Positions 16,626-26,502 of a stretch of DNA of 64,000 nucleotides are shown here, piece by piece (positions within the stretch are counted from its first letter, which is position 1; every line of letters starts with the position of its first letter). The translations under genes and the position numbers were made by a program. Under the pieces are notes generated by a model that was not told the DNA's origin, did no database searches, and worked only from the letters and a program-made list of their open reading frames with translations. The stretch is from contig JAEUTO010000006.1 of NCBI GenBank assembly GCA_016787785.1, forward strand, positions 372,001 to 436,000, in the 5' to 3' direction. The DNA comes from Bacteroidia bacterium (GTDB lineage Bacteria; Bacteroidota; Bacteroidia; B-17B0; Aurantibacillaceae).

Positions 16626-19600
16626 ATGTTGTTTAAAAAATCGCTAAGTTTTGTAGTGCTTATGCTTGCTTCGGCAGCGTTAGGAATTGGTTTATTTTAC
16701 AAATTTTCACCAAAAAAAGACATGATCTTATTCAATAAAGGAGATTCTTACCTTAAATTATGGAAAAGGGTAGACAGTTGCCAAAATAAGGGCTTAACCG
16801 AGAGCGCTTTAAAAATTGTAGAGGCTATTTACGACAAAGCCAAAACCGAGAACAATTCAGCCCAATTTGTAAAGGCGGTGTTGCATCGCATGAAGTTTGA
16901 ATCGTATAAAGAAGAATTTTCGTTGGAAAAATCTATTTTTAAGTTAAGGGATGAAGCCAAGATTGCAAAATATCCTATAAAACCAGTTTTGCATAGTATT
17001 TTGGCAGATGCTTTCTGGCAATATTTTCAAAATAATCGGTGGAAATTTTACAACCGAACAACTACCGTGGGTTTTAAGAATGATGATATTGAAACCTGGG
17101 ATCTTAAAACAATTACCAATGCCGTTATAGTAAATTACAAAGCTTCTCTCGAAAATACCGACAGTTTAAGAAGAACAAAAATTGATATTTATGATGATGT
17201 TTTAAATAAAGGTACAGAAGAATGCCGACAATGGCGCCCAACGTTATATGATTTTTTAGCGCACCGCGCGCTTAATTTTTTTATGAGTACTGAGCCCGAT
17301 GTTTCAAGGCCGTCAGCTCAATTTAACGTTAACGGCGAGGATATGATAAAGCCATTTTCTGAATTTGTTGACGTAAAGATCACTAATCCTTCAGATTCTT
17401 TAGAGATCAAATATTACGCCTTAAAATTAATGCAGGACCTGACTCTCTTTCACCAGAAAGATACTGACCCCAATGCGTTAATTGATGTAGAGTTAATGCG
17501 TTTGGATTACGTGCACCGCAATTCGCAAAACCCTAAGAACGATACCTTATATTTTAACGCTTTAAAATCGATCCAGGATAAATTCTCTGGCAACCCACGT
17601 GTTACAGAGGTAGACTATAGAATGGCCATGTGGTATAATAGTAAAGCTGCAGAATACAAACCTTTAGAGAATGATAATTTTAAATGGTATAAAAAAACCG
17701 CTACAGAAATTTGTACTGGCGCTATCGCAAAATTCCCAAAATCCTATGGTGCTTTAGAGTGTAAAAATCTTATTTATACTATTAATGCGAAAGCATATAA
17801 TATGATCATTGAAGAAGTAACTGAACCAAAAAAACCATTCAGGGCTTTGGTAACTTCACAAAATGTAAATAAAGTATATTACAAGATCGTAAAAACAAGC
17901 AGCCAGGAATTAAGAACGTTATTCCGTAAAAAATATGGCAAAGAATTGTACGAGAAATTCCTTACTTATACCACTGTAAAAACATTTACAAGGGATATAG
18001 TTGATGATGGCGATTATCAGTCGCACAATACCGAAATAACCGTGCCTGAACTCGAAGCAGGTTATTATGTTATTTTAAGTTCGTTGAATGAGAATTTTAA
18101 ATACGAAAACAATTTGTCGGCTTACGCAACTTGTATTGTTTCTGATATTGCTTCAAAAGAGCGCCGCAGAGATGATGGTTCTTATGATTTTTATGCTTTA
18201 AACCGCCAAACGGGCGAACCATTGAAGGGCATTACTGCGCAACTTTGGTATGAGTATTATGATTATAAAGAGCGTGATTATGTCATCAAAAAAGGCGCTG
18301 CTTATAAAACAGATGATAAAGGTTTTTTAAATGTTAGCAATAATGCTGCAAACGAAAGACAATTCTATGTGGAGTTCATTAACGGAACAGATAATTATTA
18401 TAACACAAACAGTTATTATACTTATAAGCCTTACAAAGATAACGAAACACGTATCAGCTCATTTATATTTACCGATAGGGCAATTTATCGTCCGGGACAA
18501 ACAGTTTATTTTAAAGGAATACTTATAGAAAGTACTGCGGGAAAAAATCAGCATCTTAAAACAAAATATCCTGTTACAGTTACTTTTTACGATGTAAATT
18601 ATCAAAAGGTAGGTTCGGTAAATTTAACCACCAATGAGTTTGGAACCATGAATGGTTCATTTATTGCACCACAAGGCGGATTAAATGGACAAATGAGTAT
18701 TACAGACGGCTACAGCAGTACCTACATTTCTGTTGAAGACTACAAACGCCCTAAGTTTGAAACGCAGTTTAATCCCGTAAAAGGAAGTTACAGAATAAAT
18801 GATGAGGTAACGGTTAGCGGCTTTGCTAAAGCTTATGCAGGAAATGTTATTGATGGTGCGCAGGTTAAATACCGGGTTGTGCGTAGAGTTAATTATCCAT
18901 ATTGGTATTGGTGGTACCGTCCGTATTATGGTGGCAGAGGTGCTTCCGAAGTTGAAATCACAAACGGCGAAACTGTAACAAATGATACAGGTGCTTACAT
19001 TATTAAATTTAAAGCTCTGCCGGACGAATCGGTTAACAAAAAAAGCTATGCTACTTACAGTTATGAGATAAGTGCTGACGTTACAGATATTAACGGCGAA
19101 TCGCACAGCACAAGCTCTTATGTTACTGTTGGTTACCAGGCTTTACAATTAAGTGTATCGAGCGAAGAAGTTATCGAACAAAGCAGTATAAAACCAATTC
19201 GCATAAATACAAATAATTTAAATGGCGTTGCAGAGCCAACTAAAGGCGCGTTTGCGGTTTATAAATTAAAACAGCCTAACAGACCATTCCGCAGTAGGTT
19301 GTGGACGCAGCCCGATAGACATAGCCTGAGTAAGGAAGAATATTATAAAACCTTTCCATACGATCTTTACGCTGATGAAACAAATAAATATAAATGGGAA
19401 AAAGATACAAAAGTAATTGATAAGACTTTTGATACGGGTACAAAAACAGAATACGACCTTGCAGCAGAAATTAAAAATCTAAAAGCGGGAACCTATATTA
19501 TTGAAGCCAATTGTAAAGATAAGTTTGGCGAAGAGATAAAGGCGTTTTGTTATGTAACTGTGTTTAGTAAGGGTGGTAATGATATGCCGGACCTTTTACC

Positions 19601-22600
19601 GGAGTGGTATTACATAAATAAAACTTCGGCAGAGCCGGGCGAAACAATTTCTTTTATTTACAATTCAGCTTATCCAAATACAAATTTTATGTACGAGGTA
19701 GAGCGTCAGGGTCAATTGCTTTCATCTAAAGTATTGCCTTTAAGCATGAAGTCGAATGACATTAAAGTGGAAGAAGAGGACAGAGGTAATTTTGCAATTC
19801 ACTGTTCTTATATCAGGAACAACCGTTTTTATTCGAACGACCAGGTAATTTATGTGCCTTACACAAATAAAGAACTGGATATTCAATTTGAAACATTCAG
19901 AAATAAATTATTGCCGGGGCAGGCCGAAGAGTGGAAGTTAATTATTAAAGATAAAAAAGGTGAGAAGGCTGCTGCAGAAATGGTAGCAAGTATGTACGAT
20001 GCATCATTAGATGCTTTTAGACCGAACTACTGGTCTTTCAGCGTATTTCAAAGTTATTATACCAATTTGCAGTGGGCTGCAAATACAGACAAACAAACTA
20101 ACTCAATAGAGCTAAATAATTTGTATCGTCCATACGAAGGGTTACCTTATCGTTACTACGATAATTTAAACTATTACGGCCTTTCATTTTATTACAACCG
20201 TTACAGAGGCGGTTACGATTACGAAGGCGATTATGCTCAGGCAGAAACTACAGCAATGCCTTCGGTAGCTGCCGATGAAGATCGTAACGAGCCAAGAAAA
20301 TCTTTAGCTAAAAACAAGGCGTCGAAAAAAGATGCAAGTGATTCAAAAGAAGAGGCTGAAGAAAAAGCGGTTGGCGGTGCTAAAATTTCCGATGATGGTA
20401 TTACTACTACCAAAACACCTTCAAACGGAGAAGGGAAAGATAAAGATAAAAGAGGAGGAGAAGAATTGGGCAACGTAAAAGCGCGTTCAAATTTTAATGA
20501 GACCGCTTTCTTTTACCCTGAACTTCAAACCAACGAAAAAGGTGAGATCATTATTAAGTTCACGGTTCCTGAAAGTCTTACCAAATGGAAAGTAATGGGC
20601 CTGGCGCATACAAAGGACCTTAAGTCTGGTCAATTCCAAAAAGAAGTGATCACACAAAAAGAACTAATGATCCAGCCAAATGTACCGCGCTTTTTTAGAG
20701 AGGGCGATAAAATGACCTTTATTGCTAAGATCGCTAATTTATCAGATAAAGAATTGTCTGGAAATGCGGAGTTAAAATTATTTGATGCTTTAACAGAGCA
20801 AGAGATCTCTACTAAAATAATTGAAGCGGTATCAGGGCCATTTCCTACAATTGGTTCGCGCACCTTCTCAGTTAAAAAAGGCTTAAGTACTACTATCGAA
20901 TGGAATTTAAATATTCCTGAAGGTTACTCGGCTATTAAATATAAGATAGTTGCTAAGGCCGGTAATTTTGCCGATGGCGAAGAACAAGCGGTGCCTGTTT
21001 TAACGAACAGGATGTTGGTAACGGAAAGTATGCCAATGCCAATTCGTAGTAATCAAACCAAAGAGTTTAATTTTACGAAGTTCATTAACCAAAATAATAA
21101 TTCTACTACTTTAAAAAATCATGCTTACACTTTAGAGTTCACAGCAAACCCGGCCTGGTATGCCGTACAGGCCCTTCCATACTTGATGGAATATCCTTAC
21201 GAGTGTGCCGAGCAAACTTTTTCGCGTTACTACGCAAATAGTTTGGCAACATATGTTGTAAATTCTAAACCAAAGATTAAAACAATTTTTGAAGCCTGGA
21301 AAACTTCTAGTCCGGACGCCTTCTTATCTAATTTGGAGAAGAATCAGGAATTAAAAGCGGTTGTATTGGAAGAAACACCATGGGTGTTACAGTCGAAGAG
21401 CGAAACGGAGAATAAGAAACGTGTTGGTTTGTTATTTGATCTTAATAAAATGAGTAACGAAACGAACAGCGCACTTAAAAAACTAATGAAGAAACAAACG
21501 TCAAACGGTGGCTTTATGTGGTTTGATGGCATGCCTGACGATTGGTATATCACGCAACACATTGCCTGTGGCTTTGGTCACTTAAATAATTTGGGTGTGG
21601 TTAAAGTGCGCGAAAACTCTGAAGTGTGGAATATGTTATACAGAGCCGTTAAGTACTGCGATAACAGAATGCGCGAAGAATATGAATACATGAAAAAATA
21701 TAACCCAAAGTATAAAACAGAAAATCATTTGAGTTATAATGCTATTCAATATCTATACATGCGTAGTTTTTATAAGGATATTGATCGTGATAAACGCAAT
21801 GTTGAATATTTTGAATATTACAAAGCGCAGGAACAAAAATACTGGCTGGATAATGGTAGATTTATGCAAGGTATGATCGCTTTAAGTTTGAACAGGTATG
21901 GCGACGTTAAAACTCCAAAGGATATATTAAAGTCTTTAAAAGAAAATAGCATTAACAGCGAAGAAATGGGCATGTACTGGAAAGAGAATTACGGCTATTA
22001 CTGGTATGAGGCTCCAATTGAGATGCAGGCGTTAATGATAGAAGCTTTTGATGAAGTGAATAACGATACAAAAGCTGTAGATGACCTTAAGACCTGGTTA
22101 ATAAAAAGCAAACAAACGCAACACTGGGGCACAACGCGTGCAACAACGGAAGCTGTATACGCTTTATTATTAAAAGGAACAGATTGGTTAGCTACTGAGC
22201 CAAATGTAGAGATAACGGTTGGCGATATTAAGCTCGATCCAAAGAACGATAAATCGTTGAATGCGGAACCGGGAACCGGTTATTTCAAAAAAACCTGGAG
22301 TGGCAGTGATATTAAGCCAACCAGTATGGGTAAAGTAAAGGTAGAGAAGAAAGATGTTGGCGTGAGTTACGGCGCAGTTTACTGGCAGTATTTTGAACAG
22401 TTGGATAAAATAACGCCGCACGAAACACCGCTTAAACTGAAAAAACAATTGTTCCTGCAAAAAAATACAGCAAGCGGTATTGTTATTGAGCCAATAAGCA
22501 GTGCTACTAAACTAAAGCCGGGCGACAAAATAAAAGTGAGAATTGAATTACGTGTGGACAGGGATATGAACTATGTGCACATGAAAGATATGCGTGCTGC

Positions 22601-22850
22601 GGGCTTTGAACCAACAAACGTGTTTAGTGGTTACAGGTATCAGGATGGCTTGGGTTATTACGAAAGTACAAGAGACGCTGCCACAAATTTCTTTTTCTCT
22701 TATTTAAATAAAGGTACTTATGTATTTGAATATCCATTAGTAGTAAATCATTATGGTGATTTTAGCAACGGTGTAACAACCATACAATGTATGTATGCTC
22801 CGGAGTTTACAAGTCATAGTGAGGGTATAAGAGTGAAGGTTACAAAATAA
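16626..22850 (+). CDS. Alpha-2-macroglobulin family protein with thioester motif
   Basis: A large (2074-residue) periplasmic or surface protease-trap protein. An N-terminal hydrophobic segment (about 8-26) is a signal or anchor. The N-terminal third is helical. MG domains follow, including FTDRAIYRPGQTVYFKG (near 615-632). A highly charged, low-complexity stretch at about 1215-1285 sits where the bait region is expected. The A2M domain begins at NETAFFYPELQTNEKGE. The thioester domain carries YECAEQTF with C1527 and Q1530, the CxEQ motif that forms the covalent-trapping bond. No penicillin-binding protein gene (the common partner in Proteobacteria) is adjacent. It is monocistronic and ends at a strong terminator. 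Confidence 0.93.
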   Translation: MLFKKSLSFVVLMLASAALGIGLFYKFSPKKDMILFNKGDSYLKLWKRVDSCQNKGLTESALKIVEAIYDKAKTENNSAQFVKAVLHRMKFESYKEEFSLEKSIFKLRDEAKIAKYPIKPVLHSILADAFWQYFQNNRWKFYNRTTTVGFKNDDIETWDLKTITNAVIVNYKASLENTDSLRRTKIDIYDDVLNKGTEECRQWRPTLYDFLAHRALNFFMSTEPDVSRPSAQFNVNGEDMIKPFSEFVDVKITNPSDSLEIKYYALKLMQDLTLFHQKDTDPNALIDVELMRLDYVHRNSQNPKNDTLYFNALKSIQDKFSGNPRVTEVDYRMAMWYNSKAAEYKPLENDNFKWYKKTATEICTGAIAKFPKSYGALECKNLIYTINAKAYNMIIEEVTEPKKPFRALVTSQNVNKVYYKIVKTSSQELRTLFRKKYGKELYEKFLTYTTVKTFTRDIVDDGDYQSHNTEITVPELEAGYYVILSSLNENFKYENNLSAYATCIVSDIASKERRRDDGSYDFYALNRQTGEPLKGITAQLWYEYYDYKERDYVIKKGAAYKTDDKGFLNVSNNAANERQFYVEFINGTDNYYNTNSYYTYKPYKDNETRISSFIFTDRAIYRPGQTVYFKGILIESTAGKNQHLKTKYPVTVTFYDVNYQKVGSVNLTTNEFGTMNGSFIAPQGGLNGQMSITDGYSSTYISVEDYKRPKFETQFNPVKGSYRINDEVTVSGFAKAYAGNVIDGAQVKYRVVRRVNYPYWYWWYRPYYGGRGASEVEITNGETVTNDTGAYIIKFKALPDESVNKKSYATYSYEISADVTDINGESHSTSSYVTVGYQALQLSVSSEEVIEQSSIKPIRINTNNLNGVAEPTKGAFAVYKLKQPNRPFRSRLWTQPDRHSLSKEEYYKTFPYDLYADETNKYKWEKDTKVIDKTFDTGTKTEYDLAAEIKNLKAGTYIIEANCKDKFGEEIKAFCYVTVFSKGGNDMPDLLPEWYYINKTSAEPGETISFIYNSAYPNTNFMYEVERQGQLLSSKVLPLSMKSNDIKVEEEDRGNFAIHCSYIRNNRFYSNDQVIYVPYTNKELDIQFETFRNKLLPGQAEEWKLIIKDKKGEKAAAEMVASMYDASLDAFRPNYWSFSVFQSYYTNLQWAANTDKQTNSIELNNLYRPYEGLPYRYYDNLNYYGLSFYYNRYRGGYDYEGDYAQAETTAMPSVAADEDRNEPRKSLAKNKASKKDASDSKEEAEEKAVGGAKISDDGITTTKTPSNGEGKDKDKRGGEELGNVKARSNFNETAFFYPELQTNEKGEIIIKFTVPESLTKWKVMGLAHTKDLKSGQFQKEVITQKELMIQPNVPRFFREGDKMTFIAKIANLSDKELSGNAELKLFDALTEQEISTKIIEAVSGPFPTIGSRTFSVKKGLSTTIEWNLNIPEGYSAIKYKIVAKAGNFADGEEQAVPVLTNRMLVTESMPMPIRSNQTKEFNFTKFINQNNNSTTLKNHAYTLEFTANPAWYAVQALPYLMEYPYECAEQTFSRYYANSLATYVVNSKPKIKTIFEAWKTSSPDAFLSNLEKNQELKAVVLEETPWVLQSKSETENKKRVGLLFDLNKMSNETNSALKKLMKKQTSNGGFMWFDGMPDDWYITQHIACGFGHLNNLGVVKVRENSEVWNMLYRAVKYCDNRMREEYEYMKKYNPKYKTENHLSYNAIQYLYMRSFYKDIDRDKRNVEYFEYYKAQEQKYWLDNGRFMQGMIALSLNRYGDVKTPKDILKSLKENSINSEEMGMYWKENYGYYWYEAPIEMQALMIEAFDEVNNDTKAVDDLKTWLIKSKQTQHWGTTRATTEAVYALLLKGTDWLATEPNVEITVGDIKLDPKNDKSLNAEPGTGYFKKTWSGSDIKPTSMGKVKVEKKDVGVSYGAVYWQYFEQLDKITPHETPLKLKKQLFLQKNTASGIVIEPISSATKLKPGDKIKVRIELRVDRDMNYVHMKDMRAAGFEPTNVFSGYRYQDGLGYYESTRDAATNFFFSYLNKGTYVFEYPLVVNHYGDFSNGVTTIQCMYAPEFTSHSEGIRVKVTK

Positions 22851-22865
22851 GTGAACAGATAAAAC

Positions 22866-22904
22866 AAAAAAGCCCTGCTAAAATTTAGCGGGGCTTTTTG
22901 TTTT
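22866..22904 (+). terminator. Rho-independent terminator of the A2M gene
   Basis: AAAAAAGCCCTGCTAAA and TTTAGCGGGGCTTTTTG form a strong stem followed by T-rich sequence 16 bases after the stop. A near-copy lies at 24153-24185. Confidence 0.88.
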
Positions 22905-23028
22905 GGAATTTATGCGGATTAATTTCCCCCAATTTTAATGTGATTCCCCTTTTTGGTCAATTCGCAGAGTACAAATTTGTTTTTTATACAGGCATTTAGT
23001 TTGCTTCCTTATAGAAAAAACAAAAACT

Positions 23029-23406
23029 ATGAAAAAAAGTATTTTACCAATTTTAGCTGCTTTAGCTATTATGGCATCTTGTGGTCCTAGTCGCGAAGAT
23101 CTCGCAAAAAGACAAGAAGAAATGAAGGATTCAATTCAATCTATGAACGATCAAATCAAAGATGAACTGGATGCTAGAATGAAATCTATGCAGGACTCTA
23201 TTACCGAATCGGCAAAACAAACCAACGAAAATATGCAAAACCAGGTAGATCAGGTTAAAGATCAATTAGAGAAGAAATCCGATCAGGCAGAAAAAAATGC
23301 TGATGCAACTAAAAAGGAGCTGGATAAACTAAAAAAAGAACAAAAGAAAAAAGATGATGCCAAAAAACCGGAGAATGTTAAAGCAGGAACCGGTAAAGGT
23401 GGCTAG
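23029..23406 (+). CDS. Coiled-coil lipoprotein
   Basis: The 125-residue protein has a lipobox (IMASC, Cys18) after a short signal sequence. The mature part is almost entirely heptad-like and charged (repeats of KDSIQSMNDQIKDELDARM, MQNQVDQVKDQLEKK, KKELDKLKKEQKKK), predicting a long helical coiled coil, with a Lys/Gly-rich end. This composition resembles small Lpp-like or spacer lipoproteins, but no named family is recognised. It precedes the DUF5011 lipoprotein by 47 bases and probably shares its transcript. Confidence 0.8.
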   Translation: MKKSILPILAALAIMASCGPSREDLAKRQEEMKDSIQSMNDQIKDELDARMKSMQDSITESAKQTNENMQNQVDQVKDQLEKKSDQAEKNADATKKELDKLKKEQKKKDDAKKPENVKAGTGKGG

Positions 23407-23453
23407 TATAAAACCAATAAATATAAACGTATAATAAAAACTAAAAAAACAAA

Positions 23454-24131
23454 ATGAAAAATTCGAAAACTATTTTAATGGGTTTAGCTTTAACAGGCGC
23501 AATTTTTATTACTTCTTGTAAAAAAGATAAAATTGAGCCGGAAACAGATACAACAGCTCCAACAGTTACTGTTACAGGGGGTGATCAGTATGTTGATCTT
23601 CATGCATCGTATACAGAGCAAGGCGCTACTGCAACAGATAACAAAGATGGTAACTTAACAACTAACATTAGTTCAAGTGGTACGGTTGACCCTAATAAAG
23701 CAGGCGTATATATAATTTCTTACAGTGTTTATGATGCTGCCGGAAATTTAGGTCTTGCAACAAGAAATGTATATGTTAGACATACGGCCAATACTATTGC
23801 CGCGAGTTATGCGGTAAAAGATACGTGTCCGAATATGACACCAACTATTTATACCGATGTTTTAACCGCTTCATCAGCAACAAAGGTATTAACTACCAAA
23901 TTTGCGAATTACATCAACGGTAATGTAAATTTTGATATATCAGGAAATACAGGTTCTACCATTATTGTACCTTCTCAAACAGTTACCTGCGGCGTTCCTG
24001 CAGCTCCGCGCGCTTTTTCAGGCACTGGTAACATAACTGCAGATGGTAAAAAAATAAACATCACTTACACAGAAGTTAACACTGCAAATAGCACTTCAAT
24101 AACGTGCACAGGCATTTATACAAAACCTTAA
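23454..24131 (+). CDS. Lipoprotein with DUF5011/HYR-like Ig-fold domain
   Basis: The 225-residue protein has a lipobox (FITSC, Cys22). Residues about 35-110 match the DUF5011-type immunoglobulin-like domain: DTTAPTVTVTGGDQYVDLHA, YTEQGATATDNKDGNLT, KAGVYIISYSVYDAAGNLG. The C-terminal half (about 115-225) is a beta-rich domain with two Cys pairs (DTCPN, VTCGVP, ITCTGIY) of unknown type. Probably an outer-membrane surface or periplasmic lipoprotein. It ends before a terminator nearly identical to the one preceding the pair. Confidence 0.82.
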   Translation: MKNSKTILMGLALTGAIFITSCKKDKIEPETDTTAPTVTVTGGDQYVDLHASYTEQGATATDNKDGNLTTNISSSGTVDPNKAGVYIISYSVYDAAGNLGLATRNVYVRHTANTIAASYAVKDTCPNMTPTIYTDVLTASSATKVLTTKFANYINGNVNFDISGNTGSTIIVPSQTVTCGVPAAPRAFSGTGNITADGKKINITYTEVNTANSTSITCTGIYTKP

Positions 24132-24152
24132 TTATTAGATTTAATAATAATA

Positions 24153-24185
24153 AAAAAGCCCTGCTAAATTTTAGCGTGGCTTTTT
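24153..24185. terminator. Bidirectional terminator between convergent genes
   Basis: AAAAAGCC, TGCTAAA and TTTAGCG, GGCTTTTT form a stem with an A-run on one side and a T-run on the other, placed between the DUF5011 lipoprotein gene and the convergent T9SS gene. It matches the hairpin at 22866-22904 in all but a few bases. Confidence 0.82.
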
Positions 24186-24213
24186 GTTATTTGTTTTGCA
24201 GAAATAGGGATCT

Positions 24214-26367
24214 TTATTGAATAAGTAATTTTGCAGTTCTAATAGTTTTATCTTTTTCCTGCACTCTTACAATATACAATCCCTCATTCAATTCTTCAAT
24301 AGAGATTGTGCCCGAGTTTGTAATTTGCGATCTTACTAATTGTCCGCTCATGTTATAAATACTCACCTGCGCTTCTTCTTCTAAATTTAAGAGTGAAACT
24401 AAATTAGTATTTGCCGAGGGATTTGGAAATAAAACAAGCTTGTCTTTTTTATCTGAAAAATTTAATTCATGGATCCCCATCGGTGCTGAAATAACTCCCT
24501 GAGAATTTAGATATAGGCCTTTTGGATCAAATGTATCTCCCGTTGAGGCTATATAGCTATTTGATGTAAAAAAGTGCATGCGATAAATTTTATTTCCAAA
24601 AGTTGGATTACCGGGAACGAATGGTGGTGTAATTGTATTCCATGTTGTACCTCCATCGTAAGAAGCATGGTAATAATTATTAAAGTTGGCAGTTATGATA
24701 ATCGTATCTACACCAAAACATGTAATTAAAGGAATGCCCGATACAAACGGTGTGTTGATATAAGCTGATGATCCCGGAACAACCTGTCCGATATCTGTTT
24801 TTGGACTGAATGTCGTTCCACCATCGGTTGTTTTATATATCTTATTTATTTTATTGGTGTTATCTCTTGTCATAACATAACCAACATTATCGGTGGCCAT
24901 ATAAAACCCTGCAAGGCTTTCAGAACCCGTGCTTGTATACGTGTAAATAACGTTGGTGTTGCCTAGCTGATCAAACGTGCGCATTTCAAATCCGTTTACA
25001 TCTCTGGCGTCCATCAATTGTCCGTTTGGTTTAATGGCACTTGCATGTGTGCCACCATTTATTGCATAAGTTACCATTGAAAATGTAGCACCAGCATCGG
25101 TTGATACCATTGGTAGGCCGGATCTCGTTAAAACTATTGTATTTTCATTAGCCGACATTAAAAATCTAACGCTGTTAAGATTTATGCCAGATGTGTTTTT
25201 ATTTACCCAGGTTTGACCATTATCAGTACTCATATATATTTGCCCTTTTCTATCACCTGCCAAAAAATTGCCATTGCTTAAAACTTTTGCTGCCATAATA
25301 TCCTCGTTGCTACTTATCGTATTTGTAAAGTGTTTAAAAGAACGACCTTTATCTAATGAATAGGAATACTTACCGCTCTTTAACCCCAGTAAACCTTTGT
25401 TGCCGTTAAAGTCTACGCTATAAGCGGTTCCGGCCATGTTTGGAAAAAAATGATCCCATGTTGCACCCAGGTCATTGGTTCTATACCATGGGTAGATGTA
25501 ATAATAATTATTCAAATACAACAGGTTTCCCACTCCTAAAACAGGAGGTTGGTTAATATTTGCCTGCCATGTTATGCCACCATCGGTTGTATATGAAAAT
25601 GTTTGAGGGCTGCTTGTTTGAATTGCAAACTCATTTTTGTTTTTAAAGGCAACACGCGAAACCGATCCTCCTGGTATGGGTGTATTCGTCCATGTAGCAC
25701 CGGAGTTATAACTTTTACAAATTTTGTTGTCCATAAAAACAAGAAACGTATCGGCGCTTGCCATGTAAAAATCAACAAAAGTGCCGGTAAAAGTAGTTGT
25801 ATTAGGTGCAGTAGTGTATGTGTGGCCGCCATCTGTAGAAATGTAGATAAGGGATGATACAGTTCCGGGAAGCGCCACAATTTTATTACCGTAATTACGT
25901 GCCGCTAAAATTGTAAGAAATCCGGGCATAGTAGCATTTGTCCAATTTGATCCGTTAGTGGAGTATACCAACTTGGTATTTGAACCAACATTATAATGAC
26001 CATAATAGTTGGCCGGGCATTTATTCACGTACGCGAGGCTTGCAGTAGATGTAGTCACGGTTTGCCAACCATCGGATGTAACCTGTATTGAACCACTTCC
26101 TGCAATGTGAAGAAGTCCATTATTCTTATCCTTTATAATAGGAGTGCCATAATTAGGCAAATAATTGGTGTTTAAACGCTGCCATTCTTTCGTATTTGGA
26201 TTAGCGAACATTACCGTAGCGCTATCGGTTACACCGCTAGAAATGTATATAGAATCATTATTTAGAACACCCATCGTGCCGCTCGCTAACTGAATGTGGT
26301 AGCCAACCTGAGCCCTTAAATTAACAGTAAGGATAAAAGCGATAATAAATAGTATGTTTTTTTTCAT
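24214..26367 (-). CDS. T9SS-secreted BNR/YCF48-like repeat protein
   Basis: The protein has 717 residues when started at the ATG giving MKKNILFIIAFILTVNLRAQ, a clean signal peptide; a start nine codons upstream would add PLPLIKKT in front of it and is less likely. Many repeats of the BNR/Asp-box type are visible (STDGGHTY, SYNSGATWTN, TTDGGITWQ, STDNGQTWVN, TTDGGTTFS, SYDGGTTWN), forming a beta-propeller like sialidase or YCF48 proteins. The end (KLVLFPNPSANTNLVSL, SIYNMSGQLVRSQ, LNEGLYIVRVQ) is a type A T9SS sorting domain. It is cell-surface or secreted; ligand unknown. Confidence 0.88.
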   Translation of the reverse strand: MKKNILFIIAFILTVNLRAQVGYHIQLASGTMGVLNNDSIYISSGVTDSATVMFANPNTKEWQRLNTNYLPNYGTPIIKDKNNGLLHIAGSGSIQVTSDGWQTVTTSTASLAYVNKCPANYYGHYNVGSNTKLVYSTNGSNWTNATMPGFLTILAARNYGNKIVALPGTVSSLIYISTDGGHTYTTAPNTTTFTGTFVDFYMASADTFLVFMDNKICKSYNSGATWTNTPIPGGSVSRVAFKNKNEFAIQTSSPQTFSYTTDGGITWQANINQPPVLGVGNLLYLNNYYYIYPWYRTNDLGATWDHFFPNMAGTAYSVDFNGNKGLLGLKSGKYSYSLDKGRSFKHFTNTISSNEDIMAAKVLSNGNFLAGDRKGQIYMSTDNGQTWVNKNTSGINLNSVRFLMSANENTIVLTRSGLPMVSTDAGATFSMVTYAINGGTHASAIKPNGQLMDARDVNGFEMRTFDQLGNTNVIYTYTSTGSESLAGFYMATDNVGYVMTRDNTNKINKIYKTTDGGTTFSPKTDIGQVVPGSSAYINTPFVSGIPLITCFGVDTIIITANFNNYYHASYDGGTTWNTITPPFVPGNPTFGNKIYRMHFFTSNSYIASTGDTFDPKGLYLNSQGVISAPMGIHELNFSDKKDKLVLFPNPSANTNLVSLLNLEEEAQVSIYNMSGQLVRSQITNSGTISIEELNEGLYIVRVQEKDKTIRTAKLLIQ

Positions 26368-26410
26368 GGTTTTTTTTATCAAAGGTAATGGCATCTAAAA
26401 AAATTAGAAA

Positions 26411-26426
26411 TACGCAGTTCTACGTA
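26411..26426. promoter_or_regulatory. Palindromic operator-like site in a divergent intergenic region
   Basis: TACGCAG, TT, CTACGTA is an inverted repeat with one mismatch and a two-base centre. It lies about 45 bases upstream of the T9SS BNR gene (minus strand) and about 75 bases upstream of the secreted-protein gene (plus strand). Such a symmetric site would suit a dimeric regulator; which one is unknown. Confidence 0.45.
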
Positions 26427-26502
26427 TATTTTTAACAAAGAAGTAAAAAAAACGACTCTTTTTTTTACTATCTTTAATCGTTTTCGCTCAAAAAAAATTA
26501 AA

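Noticed and set aside
18331-20863. Several open frames inside the alpha-2-macroglobulin gene on both strands
   Set aside because: They are overlapped by a continuous, motif-confirmed 2074-codon frame and carry no features of their own.
26386-26400. GGCATCTAAAA near the T9SS BNR gene as a third copy of the ECF-like module
   Set aside because: The GGAATTAT half is absent at the required ten-base spacing and the distance to the plus-strand start is about 110 bases.
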